Source: Entamoeba invadens IP1
Taxonomy: Eukaryota > Evosea > Mastigamoebida > Endamoebidae
DNA length: 64,000 nucleotides
Assembly (NCBI RefSeq): GCF_000330505.1
Contig: NW_004440112.1
Span: 106,687 to 170,686 of the forward strand
Reading direction: 5' to 3'
Shown: positions 20,651 to 31,697 of the stretch, in pieces
Numbering within the stretch: the stretch's first letter is position 1
Layout of the letters: each line of letters starts with the position of its first letter
Position numbers and translations under genes: made by a program
Notes under the pieces: model-generated
The model's input: only the letters and a program-made list of their open reading frames with translations
The model's database searches: none
What the model was told of the DNA's origin: nothing

Positions 20651-20966
20651 TTAGTAATTAAGAGTTTTAGATTTGTTAATATTGAAAGTATGGTTTATTT
20701 AATTATTATATAATTTAGTGTTTTAAAATTAAATATAAATCAAAACGTTTTCTTTGCGCCAAAACATGCGACAAAAAAACAAAAAAAAAACAAAAAAATG
20801 ACGTTTTATATAAAACTTTTACTGGTTTTACTTTTTTAGATGTAAATGAGAAAAAGTAAAACCCTATTTTTTTCAAGACTCAAAAAACAAAAAATACAAA
20901 AAATGTTTTATTTTTATATAAAAAATATGTATTTATAGCGGGGTGTGGGTGTAAAAGGTAAGTCCC
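20368..20966 (-). repeat. Right 598-bp inverted repeat of the large MULE
   Basis: Complement of 14705-15302. It contains the start of the main transposase gene. Confidence 0.93.
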
Positions 20967-20975
20967 AAGAATTTT

Positions 20976-21894
20976 ATATGAAATTTTTTGAAAGGGAAGT
21001 AAATGAAAAACCTTCATTTCATACAGCCATAAGATGGACCCCTTAATGTTCTATAAATAGAATTTAAAGAATGAATTTATAAAATGGTTAAATAATTGAA
21101 ATATATTATAAATAATAGATACATATATAATTATTTCTTGTTAAATTTTAAAAATAATAGAAAATAAAAGTAAATTATCACAATTTTTTAATAAATGTAA
21201 TATATTAATTATATTACTCTTGAATATAATAAAAATGTAAAATAATATTAGTAAATTATTAGAAACTAAAATTTTAAAATATTTCCTCTATTTTGAATAA
21301 ATGTTAAAAGAAAAAAGTCTTTATTATGTAAAGCCATAACAAATACTTCTTAATGTTTTATAAATAGAACTGACAAGTAATTAAATAATCCATAGAAATA
21401 GTAAAATAATTGACTATTATATATTAATTAAAACAAAATTAAATGTGTTAATTAAAAAGATATTTATTAAAAATTCTTTAATAATAATATGGTTTTTTAT
21501 TAATACTAAACAATTATTAATTATAAAATAATAACCAATTTTTATATTAATTTTTAAAATTTAAATAAATATAAATAGTATTTTAATAATTAAAATAAAA
21601 TCAATATGTTATTGTTGTTTCAATGGATGTAGTAGTTAGACAAGTGTTACAATACCATCAAGTGTGACATCAATTGGTTATTGTTTTTTTAATATAAATA
21701 TTATTTTTCAAATTTTTATTTTTATTATTTATTATTAATTATTAATAATAATTAATAATAATTAAAAAATTCAAATTAAATTATTTAGCGAAATTGATTA
21801 TATCAATTTATTCAAATTATAGGTGGATGTTAAAGTTATTGTTTTTAAGTGTAAAAAATAACAATAAAATATTTGTATTTAAAAAACACACAAA
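20976..21894. repeat. Rest of the degenerate tandem array and BspA fragment
   Basis: Two more copies of the GCCATAA...CTTAATGTTTTATAAATAGAAC word occur at 21026-21062 and 21331-21370, about 305 bp apart. At 21608-21690 a piece of BspA repeat reads CCFNGCSS, stop, TSVTIPSSVTSIGYCFF. It is followed by the same 3' spacer (TTATTTAGCGAAA-TTGAT-TATCAATTT) found after the BspA gene at about 14140-14170. So part of the BspA 3' end was duplicated here. Confidence 0.6.
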
Positions 21895-23560
21895 TCAGAA
21901 ATCACACTTCTTTACGATATCTTTAACATCATACATTTGACTAATTGTTTCTAACTTCATATTATCCTTTGCTATATGATTCAAACGTGAAAATGAACGT
22001 TCGACTGTGGAAGAAATCACATTTACTACCTCTACACATTTGGAAAGATCCATTATATGTGGGAAATGAGATCTTTCAGATTCAGACATTTGCAGGAGTA
22101 CCATCAATGTTGTAGTTATTTGAAATAAAACGAAATAGTCATTCAAATGGCAATGCCTAATTTGCCTCGATTTTTGCATTTCTTTAACAATCCTCACAAC
22201 ATTTTGTTCCTTTTTATTTAACAATACGATGTTTTGTTGTGAGTCAAGTTTTTGAAAAATGTCTTTGATTTCTTTGGAAAGCATCACCGATTGTGTGGCT
22301 TTTTGATGTATCATCAATTATTTTTGTTTGATTTCTACGTCTCTGCTTTTTAATTTGGTTGTTTGCTCTGGGTGGGAGTCCATTAATTGGTTGAATTGAA
22401 CAATTTCCAATCTGAGATTTTCAGATATTTCAGATTTCACCTTTTGTAAACAAGCAACAAAGAAGTGCGAATGGTAAGCAAAAAAATCATTTCGAAAAGA
22501 GTCTCCGAGTTTAACAAAGTCATCAAATGTGATAATTCCAATGGTTGTTTCATTTATTGCTCTGTTGAGCGCTATTTGGCTTGGCTTGAGTTTTTTGGTT
22601 GGAAGAGTGAATTGAACTGAGAGTGCTTGTACTAAACGATAAAGCAACCCCAGACAAATATCACGAAATTGAACTCTTTCTATGGATTTGACTTTGTGGA
22701 TGTAGGCATGTTAAAAAGTTTTTCTTCAAAATGTTGACAGATGTCATTTTTAAGTTTTATAAAATTCTCGATGACTTCGAGCACGCGTTCAAAAATAACA
22801 GCAATGAAAAGGCATGATTTTTGGAGCCAATTACTGAGAACCTTTACGTGACTTGTAACGAAATTAACGAAGAACAGCAGTGCTACAAACATGTCGTCGT
22901 CCAAAGTTGCAGTTTTAATAAGTCGTCTCGAAACATCAATGCCATCATCTTCGAAGTTGTCGTTTTCGTTATCATTTTTGTTTTGTTGTTTGGCACTGCT
23001 CTCCATTATTTTTGGTTTAGGCATTTCAATTTCCAGTTCTTTTTTTTTGTTTCCTTGTAAAATCTCGAAGTTCGTTGAGATTGTCAAATACCATATTAGA
23101 TATTGTCGTTATATATGGAAACCGAGTGTTGCTATATTGAGGAATTGACAATGCTTACTTTTTAATTCCTTTTTCTTTACAATGAGTTTCCCAATTTATC
23201 CTTATGTTGGCTCCCGTTAATTTGTATAAAAATTCTTTACAAGACACCCTTAAAACGTCGTTCCGATTTTCTCAACCACTTTACTCAATCAATGATTGAA
23301 ACAATAATTTGGTTCAAATCCATCAACATCAATACCTATCGATTTCATAAATTTAATAAACTTCTTCACAAGAACACTTTCATTATATATCATCGTCGAA
23401 GCATCATCGAGGGTGAAATTGACACACAAATACAATTTTCATCCAAACAATTACTCAACTGACTTTAACCAATCACACCAAGCATTTGCAGTTGTTTTCC
23501 GATATTTTTTTCCATCTTCATTTTTTTCTCAACAACAATCATTTCATCGGTTAAATTTTT
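21895..23560 (-). pseudogene. hAT-family transposase, decayed copy 1
   Basis: The minus strand, in several frames, gives from about 23560 down: KYRKTTANAWCDWLKSVE, LVKKFIKFMKSIGIDVDG, NTRFPYITTISNMVFDNL, then RDICLGLLYRLVQALSVQF. It ends with the hAT dimerisation motif STVERSFSRLNHIAKDNM close to the end at 21895. Multiple stops and frameshifts. hAT transposases are RNase H-fold enzymes making 8-bp target duplications; no terminal repeats were found here. It resembles the copy at 28944-30747 in the RDI...LYRL region, so both probably belong to one family. Confidence 0.75.
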
Positions 23561-23859
23561 TGTGTCTTTTCAATTTGTATATAAACTGTTTCTGTTCGAA
23601 ACATGCTATATTTCTCTAGGCATACTCAGTCTTTCTTGTCTATCATTTCGCTTATTTCATTATTTAGTTGCACCGTTCTGTAATTCTTCCTTTTCTGTTT
23701 CAATTTCTTCCAATTCTGTTTCGTACTTAGCTCTGAATTATAAATCTAATAGCGGCAATCAATAGCGTTAGCTTCTGATTCTATAAATAAAGTTCCAAGC
23801 GTTGGTTTTTTGTCGACTTATTGGTTTAGTGATCCATGTAAAAATTGTGGTGCCGCGGA
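23561..23859. other. Unassigned sequence between hAT remnant and ClpB fragment
   Basis: A minus-strand stretch near 23680-23760 reads KYETELEEIETEKEELQNG, a coiled-coil-like fragment of unknown origin. Otherwise nothing is identifiable. Confidence 0.35.
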
Positions 23860-25920
23860 TAGTAAAAGTTCGAAAGATATATTCCTTCAAACTTGCGGCG
23901 CAGAGTCATTGCACTTGATATGGGTGCACTGTTTGCTGGTGCGCAGCACAGAAAGCAGTTTGAAGAACGACTGAAGGCGATCTTGAAGAAGGTAAAAGAA
24001 TCAAAAAACCCAATTATTCTGTTTATTGATAAGATCCACACTGTCTTGGGTGCCGGTGCAAACAAAGAGGGTGCAATGGATGCGGAAAACATTTTGAAGC
24101 CAATATTGTCGAGAGGGGAGGTGCATTGCATTGGAGCGATAATACTTATCGAATACAAAAAATGTGTTGAGAAAGACGCTGTATTTTAAAGACAATTTCA
24201 GCAGGTCTACGCTGCTTAGCGAAGAGGACAATTTGTACATTGTAAGAGGCATCAGAGAGAAGTATAAGAGCCACCACAGACTAAAATTCACCGACTCAGC
24301 TCTTGTTGCAACTGTTAAAAAAATACATTAATGCAAAGTTCTTGTCATACAAGCAATTAATTTGGTGATGAGGCGTGTGCAAAACTCTTCACACAGAAGA
24401 ACTCGCAGCCAGAGGAAATCGCAACTTGGAAAGAAAAGACACAACTGACAGTCGAGAAGATCGCGTTTGAAAGAGCTAAATCGGACAAAAAAGACCTTGA
24501 GTTTGTCGCAGATTTGAAGTAAACAGTATTCCAAAATTTTGTACCGTTTCCAAAATGTATATAAACCGTTTGCCCCAATTTTCCATTATTTACTATTTTT
24601 ATCTGTTTTATTTTTTATTTTACTTTTTTAAGACAACAACGGTACAGAGTTTTAAACCCTCAAAAACCAATACAAATTCAATTATTAAACAAAAAATAGG
24701 GAAAGCACCCAAATACTGGGCAAATTTCCCCGATTTTCCGGTTCGTTATTTTGGTCAGTGATTCATTTTGTAACTAAACGTCCGTAAAATTCTATCTTTT
24801 AAATAAACATAAGATAAACGACAATATAACAATTAACAAACGATGTGACTGAGGACAAAGTTGCGTTGAATGATATAATACTTTAATTAATAATAAGTTT
24901 TATTTTTTTAACAATTAAAATGGCCATCGAATACATAAAACAAACATTTAAAAACAAACAAATCCATTCATCACAACAGAATAAAATCAAATAAACAGTT
25001 ATAAAACAAAAAAATTCAATTATTTAGGCTAAAACGTTTTTTCGTTTTTTTTCATTGTCAGTTTTACTCATTCATACTTTTCATTTTTGTATGAAACACA
25101 ACTTATAGATTCTGTACACACAGATATTAAATGAAAAAGTCGTGTTTTCGTTTTTTGGCAATATTTGTGTTATGGTAATCAAAATTTTAATCCTAAGTTT
25201 GTTTTAATATTTTTCAAGTAAATTATTGGTGCAAGATTTATTTGCCAAGTAAAAATAAAAAAATCGGGTTCGTTTTTTTAATGAGTACATGTTTTGAACA
25301 AAAAATGAGGGTTAAGCAAAGAAAAAATAAATTAAAAATAATAAGTCCAATAAATTGGGTCTTCCCAGTACAGAGTTTTAAAAAAACAGTTTATTATGCA
25401 ATTTTAGAGGCAGAGAAGCGACTCACAGAATTGAAGAACCAGACAAAAGCGACACCGGTGCTGTCGTTACTAGTGACCTCACAACTGATTGAAGACGTTG
25501 TGAGTTTATGGACAGACATCTTAGTAAGCAGAACGACACAGCGAGAAGATAAGACTTCTGAAACTTGGAAATGAGCTGCACAAGAGAGTTGTTGGGCAGG
25601 ACGAAGTTGTGACTGCGGTCTCTGGGGCTATTCTGAGAAGCAAAAGTGGTCTTGGCTTAGACAAGCGATCGACTCGTTCATATTCCTCGGGGTGAATGAT
25701 GTTGGCAAATTGATACCTGCAAAAACATTTGCAGATCAACTGTTTGACGATGAGAACAACAACATCGGAATTGTCATGAGTCGGAATATATGTCGCACAA
25801 CGTCTCACGACTGATCGACAGAAACTGTCAGAAGAAGATCACATAATGTTGTTCTGTTTGATGTGTTGCTGCAGGTGCTTGATGAGGGGCGCCTCATATG
25901 ATAGTAAAGGAAGAACAATC
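23860..25920 (+). pseudogene. ClpB/HSP101 disaggregase fragment
   Basis: Plus-strand remains of an HSP100 AAA+ chaperone, which pulls aggregated proteins apart using ATP. First nucleotide-binding domain: [32 protein letters not shown], a Walker B region changed to [13 protein letters not shown] (Glu to Lys), and [20 protein letters not shown]. After frameshifts come NLYIVRGIREKYKSHHRLKF and a middle-domain piece. It resumes at about 25390 with LEAEKRLTELKNQTKA, VTSQLIEDVVSLWTDI, a shifted VGQDE region, FADQLFDDENNN and VLQVLDEGRL...DSKGRTIK, where it ends abruptly at about 25920 against myosin sequence. N- and C-termini are missing. An insertion of about 0.7 kb lies in the middle. Confidence 0.9.
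24642..25382. mobile_element. Possible insertion in the ClpB fragment flanked by 15-bp direct repeats
   Basis: GTACAGAGTTTTAAA occurs at 24642-24656 and 25368-25382. The 711 bases between are AT-rich, non-coding and do not match ClpB, while ClpB-like sequence resumes just after the second copy. A long target duplication of this kind would fit a LINE-mobilised SINE, but no tail or known SINE feature is visible. Confidence 0.4.
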
Positions 25921-27545
25921 AAGTTGTTCATTCAGTTCAGTCAATTTCTTCTCGCATTTTTTTGACTGTTTATAAGTCTTAGCAAATTTTTCGAATAGTC
26001 TTCAACTCTTTTCTCATTTTAGATATTTTTTTCAAAGTAATTTTGTTCCTCTTTCGTCGAGTTCGGTTATTGTTCTCATCAATTCTTCAGAAGCGGTTTT
26101 ATTATTTTTTAACCTTTTCTTGTTCATCCATCTGGACGTTCTTCTCAAGGGTTTCAGCTATGACTGTGATTTCAGCGATATTCTTTTCATCCTTTCCTTT
26201 AACCAATTGGGTCTTAGTGTGGTCTTTCTTTTCTTGATCAAGTTCAGTTCTAACGATCTTCAGTTAGTCTTGATATTTCTGTTTCATCGCTTCATTGCCA
26301 TCTTTGTCATCATTTGTATAGTCAAGTTGCTTCTGCGCCATGTCAACTTCAGCATTCAAGTCGTTGATCACCTTGTCTATTTCCTCCAAATCATTATCAT
26401 TCTTCTTCTTTTCATCAGTGAGTTGATCAACTTGGACTGTCAAGTCATTCGCCTTTTTAGTCAACTTTTCTTTAGTGTTATTTGCTTCATCTAAGTCGAA
26501 CCGGATTTTTTGCAATTTGCCCTCAGAAGCCTTTCGAGCAGCATCTGCACTGTTAGCCTTCTCTCTCGTTGGGCTTGATTTCAGCAATTCTCGCATTCAA
26601 CATGTTCTTCTCTTCTTCTTGAGCAACAGAAGGTGGTGCACGACTTGGACTTTGAGTGACGAGACTTATGCATTGTGTGCTTTGACTTGGTCTTCCATAT
26701 TCTTTCTTCTATCAAATTGGTCCGCTGCAATCTTCTCAGCCTCCGCTTTGTCGTCCAAAGTCATCTTCTTTTGTGCTTCAAGTGCCTTAATCTGTGGTTC
26801 ATAATTCTCAATCTTCGTTGCGTTCGATAGACCACTTCTTCATATCCTTCTTAGCAGCATCAAGTTGGGTGTTCTGTTCTTTAAACGCAGCAACCGCTTT
26901 CTTTAAATCAGCAATGTCGTCTTCCTTCCCATGCAATTGTGTCTCAAGATCATTTGAATTGTCTTCTTCGGCCACTAACTTCTTTTTCAAGTCGGAAATT
27001 TCGCCTTCCATATCTTCAATGTCTTTGTTCAACTCGGTGGTGACAATATCCTTCTTAACAACAGTCGCTTTGTGTTCGGTAATTTCATCTTGAAATCCTT
27101 GATTATCAGCTTCAAGTTATATATACTCAGTGGTTAACTTGCTCAAGTTTTCCTTTTATCTCTTAATATCACCTTGGAGTTTTTCAATGCGTTCTTGATC
27201 TTCTTTTGACTTTATATCCGCCTCTTCAAGTGCTATCTTCTTCGACTCAATATCTTCTTTTAGCTTTTGGATTAAAGCTTCCAAGGACGTTCTCAATTTT
27301 CATTTCAGAAAGTGCCTTCTCAGCGGCTTCTCTCTTTGCAATTTCTTCAGCAAGTTTCTTCTTGAGGGCTTCAATTTCTTTGTCTTTGGCTGCGGTTTTT
27401 CATCAACTCTTCTAATCTCTTCAATTTCAGCTAGAACACAAACCTTGAAGAGAATATTGGTCTTACCAAATCTGAATTCTTCAGTGTTTATTCTTGGCTT
27501 GCCATCCTTCTTGTACTCCTCACAAATTTGTTTCATGAGTTTTTT
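25921..27545 (-). pseudogene. Myosin II heavy chain fragment (neck and rod)
   Basis: The minus strand starts near 27545 with VVKKLMKQICEEYKK and EEFRFGKTNILFKVCVLAEI, the end of the motor domain and converter/lever region of a class II myosin (YRFGxTKxFFKAGVLAxLEE). It continues through heptad-rich coiled-coil rod segments (DMEGEISDLKKKLVAEEDNS, RKASEGKLQKIRFDLDEAN, KANDLTVQVDQLTDEKKKND) with frameshifts and stops, until it meets ClpB sequence at about 25921. The motor ATPase part and the tail end are absent. Myosin II drives cortical contraction and cytokinesis in Entamoeba; this is a broken piece only. Confidence 0.9.
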
Positions 27546-27795
27546 GACTACTGGCATGGCGTCTGAAGTCACTCCATTTGCTGTCATCTCAAACACCGAG
27601 ACTGGCAAAAAGTGTTTAATTGCAGATTATTCAGTGACTCCATCAGTTGATATCATCGACCCAATGTTCTGTGTCTCATTAACAAAAAGAGCTATAGCAG
27701 ACTGTGGTATCGTGTGTTCGTTCATGCAGTTGAAGTTTATGTTTCAGTTATGGCCAATAAATACAAAGATGGTCTTGCTAAAGAAACTATATATA
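27546..27795 (+). pseudogene. Iron-containing alcohol dehydrogenase fragment
   Basis: The plus strand reads TTGMASEVTPFAVISNTETG (the GxGSEVTPFAV coenzyme-region motif of group III alcohol dehydrogenases). KKCLIADYSVTPSVDIIDP and AIADCGI follow, then after one frameshift VFVHAVEVYVSVMANKYKDG, which includes the metal-binding His region. These enzymes (alone or as the ADH half of AdhE) reduce acetaldehyde to ethanol in Entamoeba fermentation. Only about 83 codons are present, joined head-on to myosin sequence at the left. Confidence 0.85.
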
Positions 27796-28943
27796 AATAA
27801 TATAATTAATTATTATTTATTAATATAAATTATTTTTTTTGTATATTTTGTATAATATATATAAAAAAGCTTAATTATTAATAGATTTAATTATAATTAA
27901 ATAATTAGATAAAACAAACAATTAATAAAAATTGTGTTAATTGTTTAACAAATATTATACTATTAGTTAATTTTGATTCAAACTATTATTACAATTAATT
28001 GTAATTAATTTATTTTTTAATTATATATATTATTTGATTTGTTTTTATATAACTACAATTTATTGCAAATTTAATTATATTTATTAAGAATTACATATTA
28101 TATTTTTTATTCACAAACACATGAAAACAATTTAAACCAAACCCACCTTACAAACAATTCAATTACTATCTGTGTTTATTATTCTTCTTTTGAATTGAGT
28201 TTCTTTTATATTATAGTATTATGGGTTTTAATAAATTTGATTAAAACAAAACTATATGTTTTTATATTTTATCAATTTAAATTATGTGTTTATTATAAAA
28301 CAGTCATTTTCATGTTAAATAATAAAACAAATGTAATAATATTAGACTATTGTTTAAATGTTTATAATATATTTAATTTATGCATTGTTTACACCAAAAT
28401 ATATGTGATGATCATAATGATGATGATAGTGTTCTACCAAGATAACTAAACATTTTGTGCAATAACGTGAATATGGGTTGGAGTATACACTCCAAATAGC
28501 AAACATATTAAAAGATAAAACCAAATAAAACAATTGACTCAATTAATTCAATACACACCAACGCATGTTTTAAATTTATACAAATTGCGCCACATCCCTT
28601 TAATTGTTTTTGGTTGTATTAAATATTTCCTAAATCTAATACATTTAATTTTCATTGCTATGAGTCAACAACAACAACTTTTTATCCAAATAATTGTATT
28701 ATTCAACATTAAGATGTTCATTACTTTTAATCATACTTTTTATACTGCAATTCTTATAATAATCAAGGCAACATATACTACAATTAGAATTTATTTTTAC
28801 TTATTGTTGTTTTTAATAAACGGATTTGTTTTTTATTTTTATTATTATTATATTTTTATAATAAAATTGTTAAATATAAACTAGAATCCAATTCAAATAA
28901 CAAAAAAGCATTTGTTGTTTTTAATACATTAAAACAACCTCTC
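27796..28943. other. AT-rich intergenic region
   Basis: Very low GC. ORFs of 84-127 codons here are rich in Ile/Phe/Tyr/Leu/Asn and look like chance open frames. Nothing identifiable. Confidence 0.6.
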
Positions 28944-30747
28944 TTATGCAGTTTGAAGTAGCATGTTTTTTGATCTCATTTGCTTGAGTTTAGAAAAAAA
29001 TCTTTCAACATCAACGGAAGTTGGGTAAACACACACCATGCACTGAACAACACTTTGTAAGTTTATCAATTTGAGTTGTTCTAGTACATCATAAACTTCT
29101 AGAAGTGTAACTCGTTGCCTGGTGTTTGTTAAACGCAAAAGTTTTTCATGAAAAGTGCTCTGCGATTTTTTCACTTTTTTGATTATCAACTCCTTTTCAA
29201 AAGATGTCATTCTATTTACATAAACAATAAATTTGGTGATTTCATCATTGAAGACTGAGCTAAATTTATGACTCTTTGTTGTGTATTCAGGTAACAGGTT
29301 CTTTGTAATCACATCATCAGGAATATAAAAGACTTCTAAAAGTTCTGAAAAAAATTGTGTAATTGGAGTTTCTCTTGAAAATTGAAGCTTCGACGCTGCC
29401 TGTTCTCCATTTAACATTCGAATCCTTAACGCTGTTCATGTTAACCGATTGACTAGTTTGTGTAAATCTAAGTGATAATTGGCACTTCAGTCTATAAAGC
29501 ACCCGAAGTACAAAAGAGTCTTTGACTTCCCTTATATCTCTGAAAAAGACCCATGTGCCATCCTCCACCTCTTTTATGATTATATTTATATATAACATAA
29601 ACATGTCGACACATTCAACACACTCGAAGAGCAGGAGACTGTCTTCTTGTAAAGAAGAGCACATAATGAAAAGGAGTTCAAATATTTTCTTCGATTTATA
29701 AAACACGTTTCTTATTGGTGGTGAATTAAGATTAAATGGAACTTGTCGTGCTTCATCAGAGTCCTCTTCTTCAGCGTCATCACTTCCCAACATTTCTTGT
29801 CGTTGTTGTTAGTGTCTAAATTGTCGGTTCTTTTTTTGTTTTGACAGTTTTATTTTGTCTTCAAATAATGTGAATTTGTTGGATGCAAGTTCAATTGATA
29901 ACTCTTCATATACGCTTGGAGTTGAAACGTAATTAACAACGTCTTCGTAGTTGTTTATAATTTCTGTGTTATTTCTCGATATCCAGAACCAACGCGTGAA
30001 AGAATATGTTGAGTTTATATCATTATTAAGTCCACACCTGGTATTATAATCATTCAGACGACTTTTCTTACAGAACCACTTGATAAACACTTTCACAAGA
30101 AAAATTTCTGGTTCTTTTTCAAGGCCTTCTCCACACAATGCCAGTCGATGGGCACCACACCAGAACTGTTTGATGTCGGAGTCAATCAATTCTCTTCCAA
30201 GTGGAAGCTCTTTTTGTACCAATTCGTTCATTTTAATAGGCACACTGCCGTTAAGTCCAGACCATGAAGCGATTCCGTCTGACGTCACATTTACTATGCG
30301 GTGACAAATCAACCCCAAATCTGTCAATTTTGAAACCAACCATTTAGATAGAGTCTCTGCATCCAATTCACCTTTATATTGACGAAGAAGTATAGGCATA
30401 GAATAACAATTACGTCCTTTTATTAAACATAACATGACGCAAAAGATTTCAACGTCATCTTTTGTTGTTGAATCCACGGAAATGGCCAAGCAGTCGTGAA
30501 GTTCTCTTTCATCTCTAATTGTACTCATTAAAACGTTGTTGGTTTTTTTGATTTGATTTACACTTGTTCTTTGGCTTATCGCTAAAGTTTTGGAGCGAGA
30601 CAACGTTTCACGACTCAACGCCGCATGGCTAATCAAAATACATGTTTTAACAGCTTTCTTTTGTTTTTCAGACATCAAAGACTCGTTAGTAATACTGTTA
30701 ATAACATAGTCTGTTATTTCACCCTGTCTAACTTCCATCACAAACAA
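28944..30747 (-). pseudogene. hAT-family transposase, copy 2, nearly continuous
   Basis: The minus strand from 30747 contains HDCLAISVDSTTKDDVEIFC (first catalytic Asp), IVNVTSDGIASWSG (second Asp) and FWCGAHRLALCGEG (the C-x-H/RL motif). A single in-frame TAA at 29809-29811 follows, then FFRDIREVKDSFVLRVLYRL. A frameshift at about 29420 leads to the C-terminal dimerisation motif PTSVDVERFFSKLKQMRSKN near 28990. Only one nonsense codon and one frameshift separate it from an intact gene, so it is younger than copy 1 at 21895. No terminal repeats recognised. Confidence 0.85.
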
Positions 30748-30955
30748 CCGTTTTTGTTTGTGATGGTATTGATTTCATCAAACAATCAAAAGCTACAATG
30801 AATCGTTCCAAAAATCGCCGTGTTTATTATTAGAAAATTTACGAACGGTTTCGGATTCTTCATCAATATCTACGTTTTCCATCCCACAATCTTTGTATTT
30901 TTTAAATGCAACATTTTCAAACAAGCCAAGTTCTAAAAGAACAGTATTTATATTA

Positions 30956-31543
30956 TTAAGTGATACTTTTTGACATTTCTGCCAACTGAAACATTAATCT
31001 TTCACCAACATCAGTTTGAACCATTTGTTCCTTTTCTCTTGTTTTTTTTTCTTCGTATAAACTTTCGGCGTTAATTGTATCATTAATAAGTTCTTGATTT
31101 TGTTCTATTTCGGTGTTGGTGTATTCTTCTTCATTAATTTGAAAATTTAAATTTAGTGTTGTTTGGTGTGCTTCTCGTTGAATATTCTGTTCTCCAATTA
31201 AATTGGTTGGTGGTTCTTGAAAAACATCTAATGTCCGCTTTGATTGTGTTTCAAAATATCGCTTTGAACTTGGAAGCGATGCAAACTTGATAAAAAAGAG
31301 TTCGGTTATTTGTGCTTTCGTTCTTGTAATATTAGGTTCTATTTTTGAAGTTATATCAACATATATCGAATCGTAGTAAGCCACAAAATTATTAACAAAG
31401 CATTTCTTCGTCTTCTTTATTAGTTTGTTAGTTTTTTTGATGAACTTTTTTATAACGTGAAGTATGTGCGTTTTTTGCTGTAAACCATTTCCCGTGATAT
31501 AAACAAAAACAAAAAGTATCAATACCATATATCGCTTCAACAT
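30956..31543 (-). CDS. Hypothetical ORF upstream of the hAT transposase
   Basis: Open frame of about 195 codons with a hydrophobic start (MLKRYMVLILFVFVYITG) followed by Lys-rich and then Gln/Glu/Asn-rich sequence, with no recognised domain. It lies about 200 bp upstream of, and on the same strand as, the hAT frame. It may be a decayed N-terminal region of that transposase or an accessory ORF. Whether it is translated is uncertain. Confidence 0.35.
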   Translation of the reverse strand: MLKRYMVLILFVFVYITGNGLQQKTHILHVIKKFIKKTNKLIKKTKKCFVNNFVAYYDSIYVDITSKIEPNITRTKAQITELFFIKFASLPSSKRYFETQSKRTLDVFQEPPTNLIGEQNIQREAHQTTLNLNFQINEEEYTNTEIEQNQELINDTINAESLYEEKKTREKEQMVQTDVGERLMFQLAEMSKSIT

Positions 31544-31697
31544 GATCAAGTGATAACTCTTTTAACAAATATGAATAAATCAACTCTTTGTGAAGTTGCA
31601 TTCAAGTATTTTAAGTTCATTAAAAAACAATATAAGAAGTTGAAATTAAGATGTATTATTATTATTTATTAAAATAATTTGGTTGAATATAAATTAT

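Larger units (their letters stand above)
14705..20966 (-). mobile_element. Large MULE with long inverted repeats and captured host sequence
   Basis: 6262 bp bounded by near-identical inverted repeats of about 598 bp starting GGGACTTACCTTTTACACCC. It is flanked by a 9-bp near-duplication (AAGACTTTT at 14696, AAGAATTTT at 20967). It contains, from left to right, a truncated copy of the transposase N-terminus, an unrecognised broken gene on the plus strand, a malic enzyme fragment on the minus strand, and the main transposase gene (minus, frameshifted). The high identity of the long repeats implies a fairly recent insertion or repeat homogenisation. Confidence 0.88.

Noticed and set aside
26043..27093. 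Plus-strand frames rich in Ser/Phe/Leu
   Set aside because: They are antisense to the myosin rod coiled coil, whose Glu/Lys codons give Phe/Leu/Ser on the other strand.
28195..28884. Plus-strand frames of 84 and 116 codons with many hydrophobic residues
   Set aside because: Composition is that of random AT-rich DNA (Ile, Phe, Tyr, Leu, Asn); no domain, no GC rise, no conserved pattern.
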